DNA of 64,000 nucleotides from Clostridium sp. UBA699 (GTDB lineage Bacteria; Bacillota; Clostridia; Clostridiales; Clostridiaceae): assembly GCA_002298915.1 (NCBI GenBank), contig DBML01000023.1, positions 62,001-126,000 of the forward strand. The letters are read 5' to 3'. The notes under the pieces are model-generated. The model did no database searches. It was not told the DNA's origin and worked only from the letters and a program-made list of their open reading frames with translations. A program made the position numbers and the translations under genes. Below are positions 1-8,688 of this stretch, in pieces; within the stretch, counting starts at the first letter, position 1; each line of letters begins with the position of its first letter.

Positions 1-42
1 AGGAACAATGTGAGGAAACTTAAGGACCTTCTGGGGATATGA
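1..42 (+). CDS. 3' end of an unidentified gene
   Basis: Frame 1 is open from the window edge to a TGA at 40-42 and ends with residues RKLKDLLGI. It uses AGG and ATA codons like the neighbouring core genes, and a strong hairpin follows at once, as expected for a gene end. Thirteen codons are too few to identify the product, and the frame could be open by chance. Confidence 0.35.
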   Translation, partial: RNNVRKLKDLLGI

Positions 43-73
43 GAAACCGCAGCGCGATACGCGCTGCGGTTTC
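43..73. terminator. Bidirectional terminator-like hairpin
   Basis: A perfect 14-bp inverted repeat (GAAACCGCAGCGCG) with a 3-nt loop lies between two convergent gene ends. The T content after the stem is modest on both strands, so efficiency is uncertain. Confidence 0.7.
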
Positions 74-75
74 AT

Positions 76-1989
76 TCACATCAGGCTTTCCCATTCTTCG
101 TAAAGCCTGTCCAGCTCATCCTTTGCAGAGGAAACCTCAACATTCACTTTCATGCATTCCTCGGGGTTGGAGTACACCTCCGGCAGGCAGAGCTTCTCAT
201 CCAGGGAGACCAGCAGGGACTCCAGGTCGGAAATTCTTTTCTCGATGTCCTTTAGGCTCTGCTTCTTTTCCTTTTCGAGCTTTTCCAGCTCCCTCTTTTT
301 CCTTTTCTCGTTATGCTGCTGGGTTTTGGTCATCCCGGAGAACTCCTCTATCTCCTGGAACCTCAGGGGATTCTTCTTCTTCTCAACGTAGTAGCTGTAG
401 TTGCCGAGATACTCTGTCAGGCCAGTCCTGGTCAGCTCCAGAATCTTGCCTATGACCTTGTTAAGGAAGTACCTGTCGTGCGATATCAGGAGTATGGTTC
501 CGTCGTAGCCGAGTATCGCATCCTCCAGTGCTTCCCTGGACATTATGTCGAGGTGGTTTGTCGGTTCGTCCAGCAGTAGGAAGTTGGATTTCGAGAGCAT
601 CAGCTTTAGAAGGTTTATCCTGCATCGCTCGCCTCCGCTGAGGAGGTGTACTTTCTTGAAAACGTCGTCGCCTGTGAAGAGGAAAGCGGCAAGCGCGCTT
701 CTTATCTGGGTGGTCGTCATATCCGGGAAGTCGTCCCAGACCTCGTCAAGGATCGACTTGTCCGGGTCGAGGTCCGACTGCTCCTGGTCGTAGTAGCCTA
801 TGAAGACGTTCTTGCCGAGGACAGATATCCCCGAGCTGCTCGGTATCCTGCCCATTATGATCTTGAGAAGTGTCGTCTTTCCTATCCCGTTTTCCCCTAT
901 GAGGGCGATCTTCTCACCTTTCTTTATGTCCAGGTCCAGGTCCGAGAACAGAACCCTTTCGTCGTAGGCCTTGCTGAGGTTTTCTATGTGCAGCACGTCG
1001 TTGCCGCTTTTTATCTGGGTTTCGAAGCTTATCTTTGTAATCTTTTTCTCCTTTGCCGGAGCTGTAAGCCTCTCCACCTTGTCGAGAGCCCTCTGCCTGC
1101 TTTCAGCAGCTTTAATGCTTTTCTCCCTGTTGAAGGAGCGGTACCTCTCGATGATGTCCTCCTGCCTCTTGATTTCTGCCTGCTGCAGATTGAAAGCCTT
1201 GAGCTGTACCTCGTAGTCCTTCTTCTTCAGCTCAACAAAGGCTGTGTAGTTGCCGTTGTAAGAGCTTACCTTTCCGCCCAGGAGCTCAAAGGTCTTGTTC
1301 GTTATGGAGTCAAGGAAGAACCTGTCGTGTGAAATCAGGATTATCGTGCCCCTGTAGGAGCTGAGGTATTCCTCCAGCCACTCGATAGCTTCCAGGTCGA
1401 GGTGGTTGGTAGGCTCGTCAAGAAGCAGAATGTCGGGCTTGATGAGCAGAAGCTTGCACAGCGCCACTCTGGTCTTCTGTCCGCCGCTCAGCACGCCGAT
1501 CCGGAGCTGGCTGTCCTCCTCCGAGAAACCCAGACCCTTGAGGACTTTGCTTATCTCGGCCCTGAAAACAAAGCCGCCCCTGTTCATGTAAAGCTCGGAG
1601 CAGGTGGTATAGTCCTTGATCAGTTTTTCGTGAAATTCCACCTTCCCGGGATCGTAAGGTTTGTTCATCTCGTCTTCGAGCGTCTTGAGTTTCTGCTCAA
1701 GCCTCAAAAGGTCCTCGAAGACAAGCTGAAGCTCCTCGAATATGGAGTTTTCCGTGTTCAGGGAGAGATGCTGTGAGAGATATCCTACAGTCTTGTTCCT
1801 GTCTGTGAAAATCTCCCCGCTGTCGTAGTCCAGCTCTCCTGTCAGTATTTTGAAAAGGCTCGATTTTCCCGCTCCGTTCGGTCCGATGAGCCCTATTTTT
1901 TCGCCTTCATTTATGTTGAATGTAACCTTATCCAGTAGAACTTCTATGCCGAAGCTTTTGGTCACATCTTTGCAGCTAAGTATAACCAC
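76..1989 (-). CDS. ABC-F family ATP-binding protein
   Basis: Soluble protein of 637 residues with two ABC ATPase domains and no membrane segments, as in the ABC-F (Uup/EttA/YdiF-like) family, whose members act on the ribosome. Domain 1 has Walker A GPNGAGKSS, signature LSGGQKTR and Walker B LLLDEPTNHLDLE. Domain 2 has GENGIGKTT, LSGGERCR and LLLDEPTNHLD. A charged linker separates the domains, and the C-terminus is a Lys/Glu-rich coiled coil (about residues 540-637). I prefer the GTG start at 1989 because AAGGA lies 10 nt upstream; the longer TTG start at 2007 would include that site. It is divergent from rex. Whether it confers antibiotic resistance or serves translation in general cannot be told from the sequence. 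Confidence 0.93.
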   Translation of the reverse strand: MVILSCKDVTKSFGIEVLLDKVTFNINEGEKIGLIGPNGAGKSSLFKILTGELDYDSGEIFTDRNKTVGYLSQHLSLNTENSIFEELQLVFEDLLRLEQKLKTLEDEMNKPYDPGKVEFHEKLIKDYTTCSELYMNRGGFVFRAEISKVLKGLGFSEEDSQLRIGVLSGGQKTRVALCKLLLIKPDILLLDEPTNHLDLEAIEWLEEYLSSYRGTIILISHDRFFLDSITNKTFELLGGKVSSYNGNYTAFVELKKKDYEVQLKAFNLQQAEIKRQEDIIERYRSFNREKSIKAAESRQRALDKVERLTAPAKEKKITKISFETQIKSGNDVLHIENLSKAYDERVLFSDLDLDIKKGEKIALIGENGIGKTTLLKIIMGRIPSSSGISVLGKNVFIGYYDQEQSDLDPDKSILDEVWDDFPDMTTTQIRSALAAFLFTGDDVFKKVHLLSGGERCRINLLKLMLSKSNFLLLDEPTNHLDIMSREALEDAILGYDGTILLISHDRYFLNKVIGKILELTRTGLTEYLGNYSYYVEKKKNPLRFQEIEEFSGMTKTQQHNEKRKKRELEKLEKEKKQSLKDIEKRISDLESLLVSLDEKLCLPEVYSNPEECMKVNVEVSSAKDELDRLYEEWESLM

Positions 1990-2068
1990 AGTATCACCGT
2001 CCTTCAAATTACTATTTTACTATGTTTGCCGCTATATTTGTAGTAATTTTTTTTATTTATGATGTGTA

Positions 2069-2097
2069 TTGAAGTGCAATATGTGATAAAATATATA
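2069..2097 (+). promoter_or_regulatory. Candidate rex promoter
   Basis: TTGAAG (2069-2074), a 17-bp spacer and TATATA (2092-2097), about 35 nt before the rex start. Confidence 0.55.
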
Positions 2098-2131
2098 CAA
2101 TTACTTAAAATTACTTATCAAGAGGTGTATT

Positions 2132-2770
2132 ATGGAGAAGAAAAGAAACATTTCCATGGCGGTGATAAGAAGACTGCCTAAATACCATAGATATCTGGGA
2201 GACCTGATAAGGAACGACGTGGACAGAATATCCTCAAAAGAGCTCGGGGAGAGGATAGGCTTTACAGCATCCCAGATACGACAGGACCTGAACTGCTTCG
2301 GCGATTTCGGCCAGCAGGGCTACGGCTACAACGTCAAGGAGCTTCATACGCAGATCAGCAACATCCTCGGCTTGTCCAGGGATTACAAAATCATAATAGT
2401 GGGTGCAGGAAACATCGGGCAGGCACTTGCAAACTACTCTAATTTTGAAAAATTCGGATTTGATATCAGCGCGATTTTCGACGTTAATCCCAAATTGATC
2501 GGACTTAAAATAAGGGATGTTGAAATAAGGGATATCGATACACTGGAAAGCTACATGAAGGAAAATGCAGTAACCATCGCGATTCTCTGCGTGCCGGGAA
2601 GGGCAGCTCAGAACGTCTGCGACACTCTGACCGGAAACGGTATAAAGGCGATATGGAACTTCGCGCCGGTTGACCTCAACGTACCTGAAGGGATAGTTAT
2701 AGAGAATGTCCACCTAATCGACAGCTTGCTCACCATAACCTGCCTTCTGAATGAAAAGAACGAAAATTAA
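2132..2770 (+). CDS. rex: Redox-sensing transcriptional repressor Rex
   Basis: 212 residues, the usual Rex length. An N-terminal winged helix (about 1-80, with SKELGERIGFTASQIRQDL and the FGDFGQQGYGY stretch) is followed by a Rossmann NAD(H)-binding domain with GAGNIGQA near residue 91, then the C-terminal helix used for domain swapping. Rex proteins sense the NADH/NAD+ ratio and repress fermentation and hydrogen genes when the ratio is low. AAGAGGTG provides the ribosome binding site. The next genes, nfnAB and an [FeFe] hydrogenase, are the kind of functions Rex controls, so local regulation is plausible, although only one imperfect operator-like site (6189-6207) was found. Confidence 0.97.
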   Translation: MEKKRNISMAVIRRLPKYHRYLGDLIRNDVDRISSKELGERIGFTASQIRQDLNCFGDFGQQGYGYNVKELHTQISNILGLSRDYKIIIVGAGNIGQALANYSNFEKFGFDISAIFDVNPKLIGLKIRDVEIRDIDTLESYMKENAVTIAILCVPGRAAQNVCDTLTGNGIKAIWNFAPVDLNVPEGIVIENVHLIDSLLTITCLLNEKNEN

Positions 2771-2781
2771 TAAAGTGATTC

Positions 2782-2820
2782 AAAAACACAGAAATCAAAT
2801 TTTGATTTTTGTGTTTTTTT
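2782..2820 (+). terminator. rex terminator
   Basis: An A/T-rich inverted repeat of about 18 bp with one mismatch (AAAAACACAGAAATC against GATTTTTGTGTTTTT) ends in a run of seven T. Confidence 0.8.
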
Positions 2821-2832
2821 CTAAGTCATTTA

Positions 2833-2841
2833 TGCTATAAT
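2833..2841 (+). promoter_or_regulatory. Extended -10 promoter for nfnAB
   Basis: TGCTATAAT is an extended -10 element without a clear -35, about 60 nt before nfnA. Confidence 0.5.
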
Positions 2842-2899
2842 TAAAGTGTTTTGATGCTTTTTTTGATTTTATATTTAATTTACACAGGAGGAGAATGAA

Positions 2900-3790
2900 A
2901 TGTACAAAATTGTTGCAAAAAGAGTAGTGGCGCCCAGCATTTATCTGATGGACGTCGAGGCTCCAAGGGTAGCCAAATCGTCATACCCTGGACAGTTCGT
3001 CATCGTGAAGATGGACGAAAAGGGTGAGAGGATACCTCTCACGATCTGCGACATAGACAAGGAGAAAGGAACGATCACGATCGTTTTCCAGACTATGGGC
3101 GCATCAACAAAAAGAATGGCTGAATATGAGGCGGGAGACTGCTTTGCTGACTTCGTGGGACCTCTCGGACAGCCTTCGGAGTTCGTCCATGAGGACATCG
3201 AAGAGCTCAAAAAGAAAAAGATAATATTCGTTGCCGGCGGCGTAGGCGCAGCGCCTGTTTATCCGCAGGTCAAATGGCTTCATGAGCAGGGCGTTGAGGT
3301 TGATGTAATTGTAGGAGCAAAGTCGAAGGACTATGTAATCCTTGAAGATGAGATGAAAGCTGTCTCAAGAAACCTCTTCATAGCTACAGACGACGGATCA
3401 TACGGCTACAAAGGCTTCGTTACAGACCTTCTCAAGGAAAAGGTTGAAGACGAGAAGATGGGCTATGATCTGTGCATAGCTATCGGACCTATGATAATGA
3501 TGAAATTCGTAGCAAAATATACAAAGGAACAGGGAATACACACAATCGTAAGCCTTAATCCTATCATGGTTGACGGAACAGGAATGTGCGGAGCGTGCAG
3601 GGTCACTGTGGGCGGAGAGGTCAAGTTTGCCTGCGTAGACGGCCCTGAATTCGACGGACATCTCGTGAACTTCGACGAGGCCATGAGAAGGCAGACCCTT
3701 TACAAAACAGAAGAAGGCAAGAAGCTCCTTCAGTTCGAGGAAGGCGATACCCATCATCACGGTGGATGCGGCTGCGGAGGTGACAAATAA
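2900..3790 (+). CDS. nfnA: NADH-dependent ferredoxin:NADP+ oxidoreductase, subunit A
   Basis: 296 residues. Small subunit of the electron-bifurcating NfnAB complex, which couples NADPH, NAD+ and ferredoxin pools in anaerobes. The N-terminal half is an FAD-binding barrel (RIPLTICDID), the middle is an NAD-binding fold (VAGGVGAAPVYPQ), and residues around 220-245 hold the [2Fe-2S] cysteines (GMCGACRVTV, then FACVDGPEF). The last residues are His/Cys/Gly-rich (HHHGGCGCGG), a variable tail. AGGAGG precedes the ATG. The stop codon overlaps the nfnB start by one base (TAATG), so the two are translationally coupled. Confidence 0.95.
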   Translation: MYKIVAKRVVAPSIYLMDVEAPRVAKSSYPGQFVIVKMDEKGERIPLTICDIDKEKGTITIVFQTMGASTKRMAEYEAGDCFADFVGPLGQPSEFVHEDIEELKKKKIIFVAGGVGAAPVYPQVKWLHEQGVEVDVIVGAKSKDYVILEDEMKAVSRNLFIATDDGSYGYKGFVTDLLKEKVEDEKMGYDLCIAIGPMIMMKFVAKYTKEQGIHTIVSLNPIMVDGTGMCGACRVTVGGEVKFACVDGPEFDGHLVNFDEAMRRQTLYKTEEGKKLLQFEEGDTHHHGGCGCGGDK

Positions 3791-5178
3791 TGGCGATGGA
3801 TAGAATGAAGAAAACCCCGATAAAGGAACAGGATCCTAAGGTAAGAGCGACGAACTTCGAAGAGGTTTGCCTCGGATACAATGAAGAAGAGGCAATGCAG
3901 GAAGCAGCAAGATGCCTCAACTGCAAAAACAAGCCTTGCGTAGGCGGATGCCCGGTTGCCATAGACATACCGGCTTTCATACAGTGCGTGAAGGCTGGCA
4001 ACTTCGAGGATGCGGCAAAGGTTATCGCCAAGTCAAGCGCGCTTCCGGCTGTATGCGGAAGGGTATGCCCTCAGGAGGTTCAGTGCGAAGAGAGATGCGT
4101 TCTCGGCATAAAAGGCGAGCCTGTATCGATAGGAAAGCTTGAAAGGTTCGTTGCAGACTGGTCAAGGGAGCACAAAGTTGACCTTTCAGAGACAAAGCCA
4201 AAGAACGGCAAGAAGGTTGCCGTGGTAGGAAGCGGCCCTGCAGGGCTCACTGCTGCCGGAGACCTCGCTAAGCTCGGCTACGACGTGACTATATTCGAAG
4301 CCCTTCACGAAGCGGGCGGAGTTCTCGTGTACGGAATCCCTGAGTTCAGGCTTCCTAAGGACACGGTTGTAAAAACTGAGATAGAGAACCTCAAGAAGAT
4401 TGGCGTAAAGATAGAGACAAACGTAATCATAGGCAGGACTGTCTCGATAGACCAGCTTATCGACGAAGAAGGATTCCGGGCGGTGTTCGTAGGTTCCGGA
4501 GCGGGCCTTCCTAAATTCATGGGAATACCTGGCGAGAACCTTAACGGCGTGTTCTCGGCTAACGAGTTCCTCACAAGGAACAACCTGATGAAAGCCTTCA
4601 GGTCGGATTACGATACACCGATAAAAGCAGGCACAAAGGTTGCTGTTGTAGGCGGCGGAAACGTTGCGATGGATGCTGCAAGGACTGCGCTGAGGCTCGG
4701 AGCTGAAGTTCACATAGTGTACAGAAGGTCTGAAGAGGAGCTTCCTGCGAGGGTCGAGGAAGTGCACCATGCAAAAGAGGAAGGGATCATATTCGACCTT
4801 CTCACAAACCCTGTAGAGATACTCGGCGACGAAAAAGGCTGGGTAAAAGGCATGAAATGCGTTAAGATGGAGCTCGGAGAGCCTGACGCATCAGGAAGAA
4901 GAAGGCCGGTGGAGATAGAGGGATCGGAGTTCGTCATGGACGTGGACACGGTAATCATGTCCCTCGGAACCTCACCAAACCCTCTCATATACTCGACAAC
5001 AAAGGGTCTCGACGTCAACAAAAGGCTCTGCCTCATAGCTGACGAAGAGACAGGAAAGACCACAAAGGACAAGGTGTATGCAGGCGGAGATGCCGTTACC
5101 GGAGCTGCGACTGTAATACTCGCCATGGGAGCAGGAAAGAAAGCTGCCAAGGCTATAGATGAATTCTTAAGCAAATAG
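3790..5178 (+). CDS. nfnB: NADPH-binding flavoprotein subunit B of NfnAB (glutamate synthase small-subunit type)
   Basis: 462 residues, the size expected for NfnB; the same family is often annotated as homotetrameric NADPH glutamate synthase (gltA). Residues 35-105 hold two cysteine clusters (CLNCKNKPCVGGCP and CGRVCPQEVQCEERC) for [4Fe-4S] centres. FAD and NAD(P) Rossmann motifs follow: GSGPAGLTAAGDLAKLG near 143 and GGGNVAMDAARTALRLG near 286. It is fused to nfnA by a one-base overlap, which argues for the NfnAB complex rather than a glutamate synthase, since no large gltB-type subunit lies nearby. A terminator follows directly. Confidence 0.95.
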   Translation: MAMDRMKKTPIKEQDPKVRATNFEEVCLGYNEEEAMQEAARCLNCKNKPCVGGCPVAIDIPAFIQCVKAGNFEDAAKVIAKSSALPAVCGRVCPQEVQCEERCVLGIKGEPVSIGKLERFVADWSREHKVDLSETKPKNGKKVAVVGSGPAGLTAAGDLAKLGYDVTIFEALHEAGGVLVYGIPEFRLPKDTVVKTEIENLKKIGVKIETNVIIGRTVSIDQLIDEEGFRAVFVGSGAGLPKFMGIPGENLNGVFSANEFLTRNNLMKAFRSDYDTPIKAGTKVAVVGGGNVAMDAARTALRLGAEVHIVYRRSEEELPARVEEVHHAKEEGIIFDLLTNPVEILGDEKGWVKGMKCVKMELGEPDASGRRRPVEIEGSEFVMDVDTVIMSLGTSPNPLIYSTTKGLDVNKRLCLIADEETGKTTKDKVYAGGDAVTGAATVILAMGAGKKAAKAIDEFLSK

Positions 5179-5183
5179 CATTT

Positions 5184-5216
5184 AAAGCTGTGCCGGATCT
5201 TCCGGTGCAGCTTTTT
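5184..5216 (+). terminator. nfnAB terminator
   Basis: AAAGCTGTGCCGGA pairs with TCCGGTGCAGCTTT through a 3-nt loop (two G-T wobbles) and ends in five T. Confidence 0.85.
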
Positions 5217-5243
5217 GAATATTATAACGCGGGGGAAAGAGAG

Positions 5244-6125
5244 ATGGATTTTGGATACGTGAGCTGCTTCGACGGCGGCGTTAAGGTACATCAGGTAAGG
5301 AACTTCGAGCTGGAGCATATATTCGAGTGCGGACAGTGCTTCCGCTGGGACAGGCAGGAAGGCGGAAGCTACATCGGGGTTGCGTTCGGCAGGGTGCTTG
5401 AGGTTGAAAAGACAGGTGACGAAGTCGTGCTTTACAACACGACCGAAGACGAGTTCAGGGATATTTGGGCGGACTATTTCGACCTCTACAGGGACTACGG
5501 AACCATCAAGGAGGTTCTGGGCAAGGACCCCCTCCTCAAGAAATCCGTTGAGTTCGGCCACGGGATAAGGATTCTGAACCAGGAGCCCTTCGAGCTGATA
5601 CTCTCCTTCATAATCTCCTCGAACAACAGGATACCCATGATCAAGAGGGGGATCAGGAGGATTAGCGAGAGGTGGGGTAAGAAGCTGACCTACAAGGGCG
5701 TGGATTACTACGCTTTTCCCGATCTTGAGGAGATAAAGGATGCCACTGCCGAGGAGCTGGCTGCCTGCGGTCTGGGCTTCAGGGCCAAGTACATCAAGCA
5801 GACGGTGGATGCCATATACAGGAAAGAAGCGGATATTGACCAAATCTGCAGCTGCGATCCAGAGGGCTGCCACAGGGAGCTGCAGAAGCTCACTGGGGTG
5901 GGGCCCAAGGTTGCGGACTGCATAATGCTATTTTCCATGGGCAAGCATTCAGCCTTCCCCGTGGACGTCTGGGTTAAAAGGGCCATGCAGCACTTCTACC
6001 TTGCCCCCGACGTTTCGCTAAAGAAGATCAGGGAGTTCGGGATCGACAAGTTCGGCGAGCTGTCGGGCTTCGCGCAGCAGTACCTCTTCTACTACGCAAG
6101 GGAAAACAACATCAAAGTCGAATGA
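5244..6125 (+). CDS. OGG1-type 8-oxoguanine DNA glycosylase/AP lyase
   Basis: 293 residues. A helix-hairpin-helix GPD glycosylase: the hairpin LTGVGPKVADC (about residues 215-225) carries the catalytic lysine position, and FPVDVWVKR carries the conserved aspartate near 241. The N-terminal 100 residues match the OGG1 N-domain (FECGQCFRW near residue 30, then NNRIPMIKRGI near 135). The family excises oxidised purines. The ATG at 5244 with GGGGGAAAG upstream is chosen; a longer GTG start at 5190 would lie inside the preceding terminator. Assignment to 8-oxoguanine rather than another base is by family. Confidence 0.88.
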   Translation: MDFGYVSCFDGGVKVHQVRNFELEHIFECGQCFRWDRQEGGSYIGVAFGRVLEVEKTGDEVVLYNTTEDEFRDIWADYFDLYRDYGTIKEVLGKDPLLKKSVEFGHGIRILNQEPFELILSFIISSNNRIPMIKRGIRRISERWGKKLTYKGVDYYAFPDLEEIKDATAEELAACGLGFRAKYIKQTVDAIYRKEADIDQICSCDPEGCHRELQKLTGVGPKVADCIMLFSMGKHSAFPVDVWVKRAMQHFYLAPDVSLKKIREFGIDKFGELSGFAQQYLFYYARENNIKVE

Positions 6126-6134
6126 TAGCGGTTA

Positions 6135-6165
6135 AAGGAAGCCCGGCGTTTCGCCGGGCTTCCTT
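6135..6165 (+). terminator. Terminator after the DNA glycosylase
   Basis: A perfect 14-bp stem (AAGGAAGCCCGGCG) with a TTT loop, followed by TTGCTGTTAT. Confidence 0.85.
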
Positions 6166-6207
6166 GCTGTTATATATAAAATGATATGTTGTTATATATA
6201 ATAACCA
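6166..6207 (+). promoter_or_regulatory. Repeated TGTTATATATAA element, possible redox operator
   Basis: CTGTTATATATAA (6167-6179) recurs as part of the dyad TTGTTATATATAATAACCA (6189-6207), some 60 bp before the hydrogenase -35 box. The dyad arms resemble Rex half-sites (TTGTTA, TAACAA), but the centre is one base longer than the usual Rex operator, so this is suggestive only. Confidence 0.35.
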
Positions 6208-6265
6208 TGCAAAATTCCTTTGAAAAGAGCGATATTTTACCAAAATGTTAAATCTGTAATACATA

Positions 6266-6294
6266 TTGAAATGCAACTGTATTAATATTATAAT
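6266..6294 (+). promoter_or_regulatory. Hydrogenase promoter
   Basis: TTGAAA (6266-6271), a 17-bp spacer and a perfect TATAAT (6289-6294). The implied start site leaves a leader of about 30 nt. Confidence 0.8.
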
Positions 6295-6329
6295 GTACTC
6301 ATGAACGGTAAGATACAGGAGGTTTTAGT

Positions 6330-7817
6330 ATGGAGTTTGAAACAGAGTTGAAAAAGCTTAAACATAACGTGCTTGAAGAGGTGGCCGTGCTCGCCAAGGA
6401 AAAGAGGCTGAGCAAAGACGAGATAGAAAAGATACAGTACAAGCTGATAGACGGGAACAAAGCAAAGTACAGATGCTGCGTATACAAGGAGAGGGCTGTT
6501 GTATACCAGAGGGCGCAGCTTGCTTCGGGGTACAAGCCGGATGACAACACCACAAACCCTCTGGAGGACATACAGGACAGGGAAGAGATAATGTACGTCC
6601 TGTCCGCCGCCTGCGATAAATGCACCATAGACAGGTTCATGGTTACAGAAGCCTGCAGATCCTGCATACAGCACAAGTGCATGGAGGTTTGCCCTGCCGG
6701 CGCAATATCGAAAGTAGGCGGAAGGGCTCATATAGACCAGGAGCTTTGCAAGGAGTGCGGTCTGTGCAAGAAGGAATGCCCCTACAACGCGATCGCGGAG
6801 GTTATAAGGCCGTGCAAGAAGGTGTGCCCAACGGGGGCGCTGACCATCAACCCTGACAACAGGATGGCGATGATAAAACAGGAGGACTGCACTGACTGCG
6901 GTGCATGCATGAAGGCATGCCCTTTCGGAGCGATATCCGACAAGAGCTACATCACGAATGTTGCGGAAGCGCTGGGCGGGAGCGGGGAGGTTTATGCGGT
7001 AGTGGCGCCTGCGATAGCCGGCCAGTTCGGAGCGAAGGTCAGCACGGGCATGATATGGGAGGCTCTCAGGAAGACGGGCTTCAGGGATGTGCTGGAAGCA
7101 GCCTGCGGTGCCGACGTGGTCGCGCTGCATGAAGGAGAGGAGCTCGTGGAAAGGCTTGAAAGCGGGGAAGGCTACATGACCAGCTCCTGCTGCCCGGGCT
7201 TCGTGAACTATATAGAAAAGAAGTTCCCTGACCAGGTTCCTATGATTTCCGGCACCGTATCGCCGATGATCGCCTGCGGAAGGATGCTGAAGAAGAAGAG
7301 TCCTGATGCGCTCGTGGTGTTCATAGGCCCTTGCACAGCCAAGAAATCGGAGGTCCAGAGGGAGAGCCTTGCCGGAGCCATAGACTATGTCCTGACGTTC
7401 GAGGAGGCTGCTGCGCTGATGAGCGCCTTCGGTGTGGATCCTGAAAGCTGCAACCATGAAGAGCCGGGTCAGGCTTCAGCTTTCGGAAGAAGCTTCGCAA
7501 GGTCCGGGGGAGTGAAGGCGGCTGTCCAGGAGCTTCTAAAGGAGAAAGCTGCTGAGCTCGGGGTCAACGCAGTGTCGGTCAGCGGGGCGGATGAAGTCAA
7601 AAGCGCGATGACGCTGGCAAAGATGAACAGGACAAAGAGCAAGTTCATTGAAGGCATGATGTGCGAAGGAGGCTGCGCAGGCGGCGCCGGCACAATATTG
7701 ACCATGAGGAAGGCTAAGGCCGGGCTTGCGAAATACACGGGAGGGGCTGCAAGCTCATCTCCGAAGGACAACGGCCTCCTTGGGGCGTTCGAGGGAGTGG
7801 ACCTGTCGCGGTTCTGA
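6330..7817 (+). CDS. Monomeric [FeFe] hydrogenase, group B type
   Basis: 495 residues. After an N-terminal region of about 90 residues come ferredoxin-like cysteine motifs (CRSCIQHKCMEVCP, CKECGLCKKECP, CTDCGACMKACP), then the H-cluster domain. Its three signatures are TSSCCPGF (near 283), FIGPCTAKKSE (near 330) and MMCEGGCAGGAG (near 442). The GPC form of the second motif and the CEGGC form of the third mark the group B hydrogenases of Clostridia rather than the classical TSCCPGW/MPC enzymes. Likely role: cytoplasmic proton reduction or H2 sensing/oxidation with ferredoxin. It has its own promoter, AGGAGG, and is convergent with the next gene. Confidence 0.93.
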   Translation: MEFETELKKLKHNVLEEVAVLAKEKRLSKDEIEKIQYKLIDGNKAKYRCCVYKERAVVYQRAQLASGYKPDDNTTNPLEDIQDREEIMYVLSAACDKCTIDRFMVTEACRSCIQHKCMEVCPAGAISKVGGRAHIDQELCKECGLCKKECPYNAIAEVIRPCKKVCPTGALTINPDNRMAMIKQEDCTDCGACMKACPFGAISDKSYITNVAEALGGSGEVYAVVAPAIAGQFGAKVSTGMIWEALRKTGFRDVLEAACGADVVALHEGEELVERLESGEGYMTSSCCPGFVNYIEKKFPDQVPMISGTVSPMIACGRMLKKKSPDALVVFIGPCTAKKSEVQRESLAGAIDYVLTFEEAAALMSAFGVDPESCNHEEPGQASAFGRSFARSGGVKAAVQELLKEKAAELGVNAVSVSGADEVKSAMTLAKMNRTKSKFIEGMMCEGGCAGGAGTILTMRKAKAGLAKYTGGAASSSPKDNGLLGAFEGVDLSRF

Positions 7818-7833
7818 CCTCTGTTTAGCCGCC

Positions 7834-8445
7834 TCAGCTCCTGAGCTTTCTGGAAGCGAGCCTGAGCAGCATCGAAGCGGCTGTTATAGATGCGGCTATG
7901 AGTAGCAGGCAGTGGAAAAAGAACTCCTCGGGCAGAAGGTTGATAACCGGATCCGTGGCAGGGTCGAAAAGCCAGTAGTCGTTGCTGAATAGCAGCTTGT
8001 GGAATAGAGTGAAGGCCAGGTCGAAATTCACGCTGAAAAAAAGCACCGCTGCACCGCTTATAATAAAGATAAGGTTTGAGGAGAGTCTCAGGAATGAGAA
8101 CTCTCTTTTTCTGCTGCAGATGATGATGCCGAGAACCGCGGCAGAGCAGCATGCGTAAAGGAGGTAGTCGAGCTTCTGGAAGATGTCCCTGACCTCCCGG
8201 AAATGCGTTGCGCCCGAGGCTGAAGAGGGGAGGTTCGGTATCTTGAACTCCGTGGACCTGCCGCCTTCCACGTAGTAGATGAGGTAATCGTAAGCCGATA
8301 CTATCTGATCCCTTGTGAGGGTCGTGTTTTCGGTTATGTTCAGGTGGTCTATGTCGTAATAGTAAAGAGGCTTGAAGTTCAAGGTGAACTTCACTGACAG
8401 TATAATCACTGCCAAAGCGATCGCTAAAGCTGTTAATCTTTTCAT
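7834..8445 (-). CDS. DUF1461/TIGR01906 integral membrane protein
   Basis: 203 residues with about four membrane segments (near 5-25, 90-110, 120-142 and 172-193). The conserved family stretch DLAFTLFHKLLFSNDYW followed by FDPATDPVINLLPEEFF is present near residues 135-170. Function unknown. It ends 17 bp from the convergent hydrogenase gene with no obvious strong terminator between them. Confidence 0.88.
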   Translation of the reverse strand: MKRLTALAIALAVIILSVKFTLNFKPLYYYDIDHLNITENTTLTRDQIVSAYDYLIYYVEGGRSTEFKIPNLPSSASGATHFREVRDIFQKLDYLLYACCSAAVLGIIICSRKREFSFLRLSSNLIFIISGAAVLFFSVNFDLAFTLFHKLLFSNDYWLFDPATDPVINLLPEEFFFHCLLLIAASITAASMLLRLASRKLRS

Positions 8446-8575
8446 GTTGCACCCCTAAAATTTGATTGATAACAATATTATAGCAGATTGAAGGCTAAAT
8501 CGCTGAAAAATGAATATATTTCGAATAAACAGCCTGAAATTGGCGAATATCGGCGGAATGAGGAACATGCAAAAT

Positions 8576-8604
8576 TTGATATTACAATTCCTATTAATTA
8601 AAAT
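8576..8604 (+). promoter_or_regulatory. groESL promoter
   Basis: TTGATA (8576-8581), a 17-bp spacer and TAAAAT (8599-8604). Transcription would start at the edge of the CIRCE element. Confidence 0.75.
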
Positions 8605-8612
8605 TATATGTG

Positions 8613-8639
8613 TTAGCACTCGATGGAGATGAGTGCTAA
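8613..8639 (+). promoter_or_regulatory. CIRCE operator (HrcA binding site)
   Basis: A perfect TTAGCACTC-N9-GAGTGCTAA inverted repeat overlaps the predicted start of the groESL transcript. HrcA binds CIRCE and represses chaperonin genes in the absence of heat or folding stress. Confidence 0.97.
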
Positions 8640-8688
8640 CAAATGAAATGGTTAAATAATATATCAAAATACATAAGGAGGGTTTTTA

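Noticed and set aside
5190..5243. Longer GTG start for the DNA glycosylase
   Set aside because: It would begin inside the nfnAB terminator hairpin; the ATG at 5244 has a ribosome site.
4710..5873. Long antisense open frame (387 codons) across nfnB and the DNA glycosylase
   Set aside because: It lies opposite two well-conserved genes, has no recognisable domain, and arises from the codon bias of the real genes.
6288..7457. Long antisense open frame (389 codons) across the hydrogenase
   Set aside because: Opposite a gene with all catalytic motifs; the translation is low in conserved patterns and has no ribosome site. The same holds for antisense frames over pgi (30995-32020) and pcrA (35079-35780).
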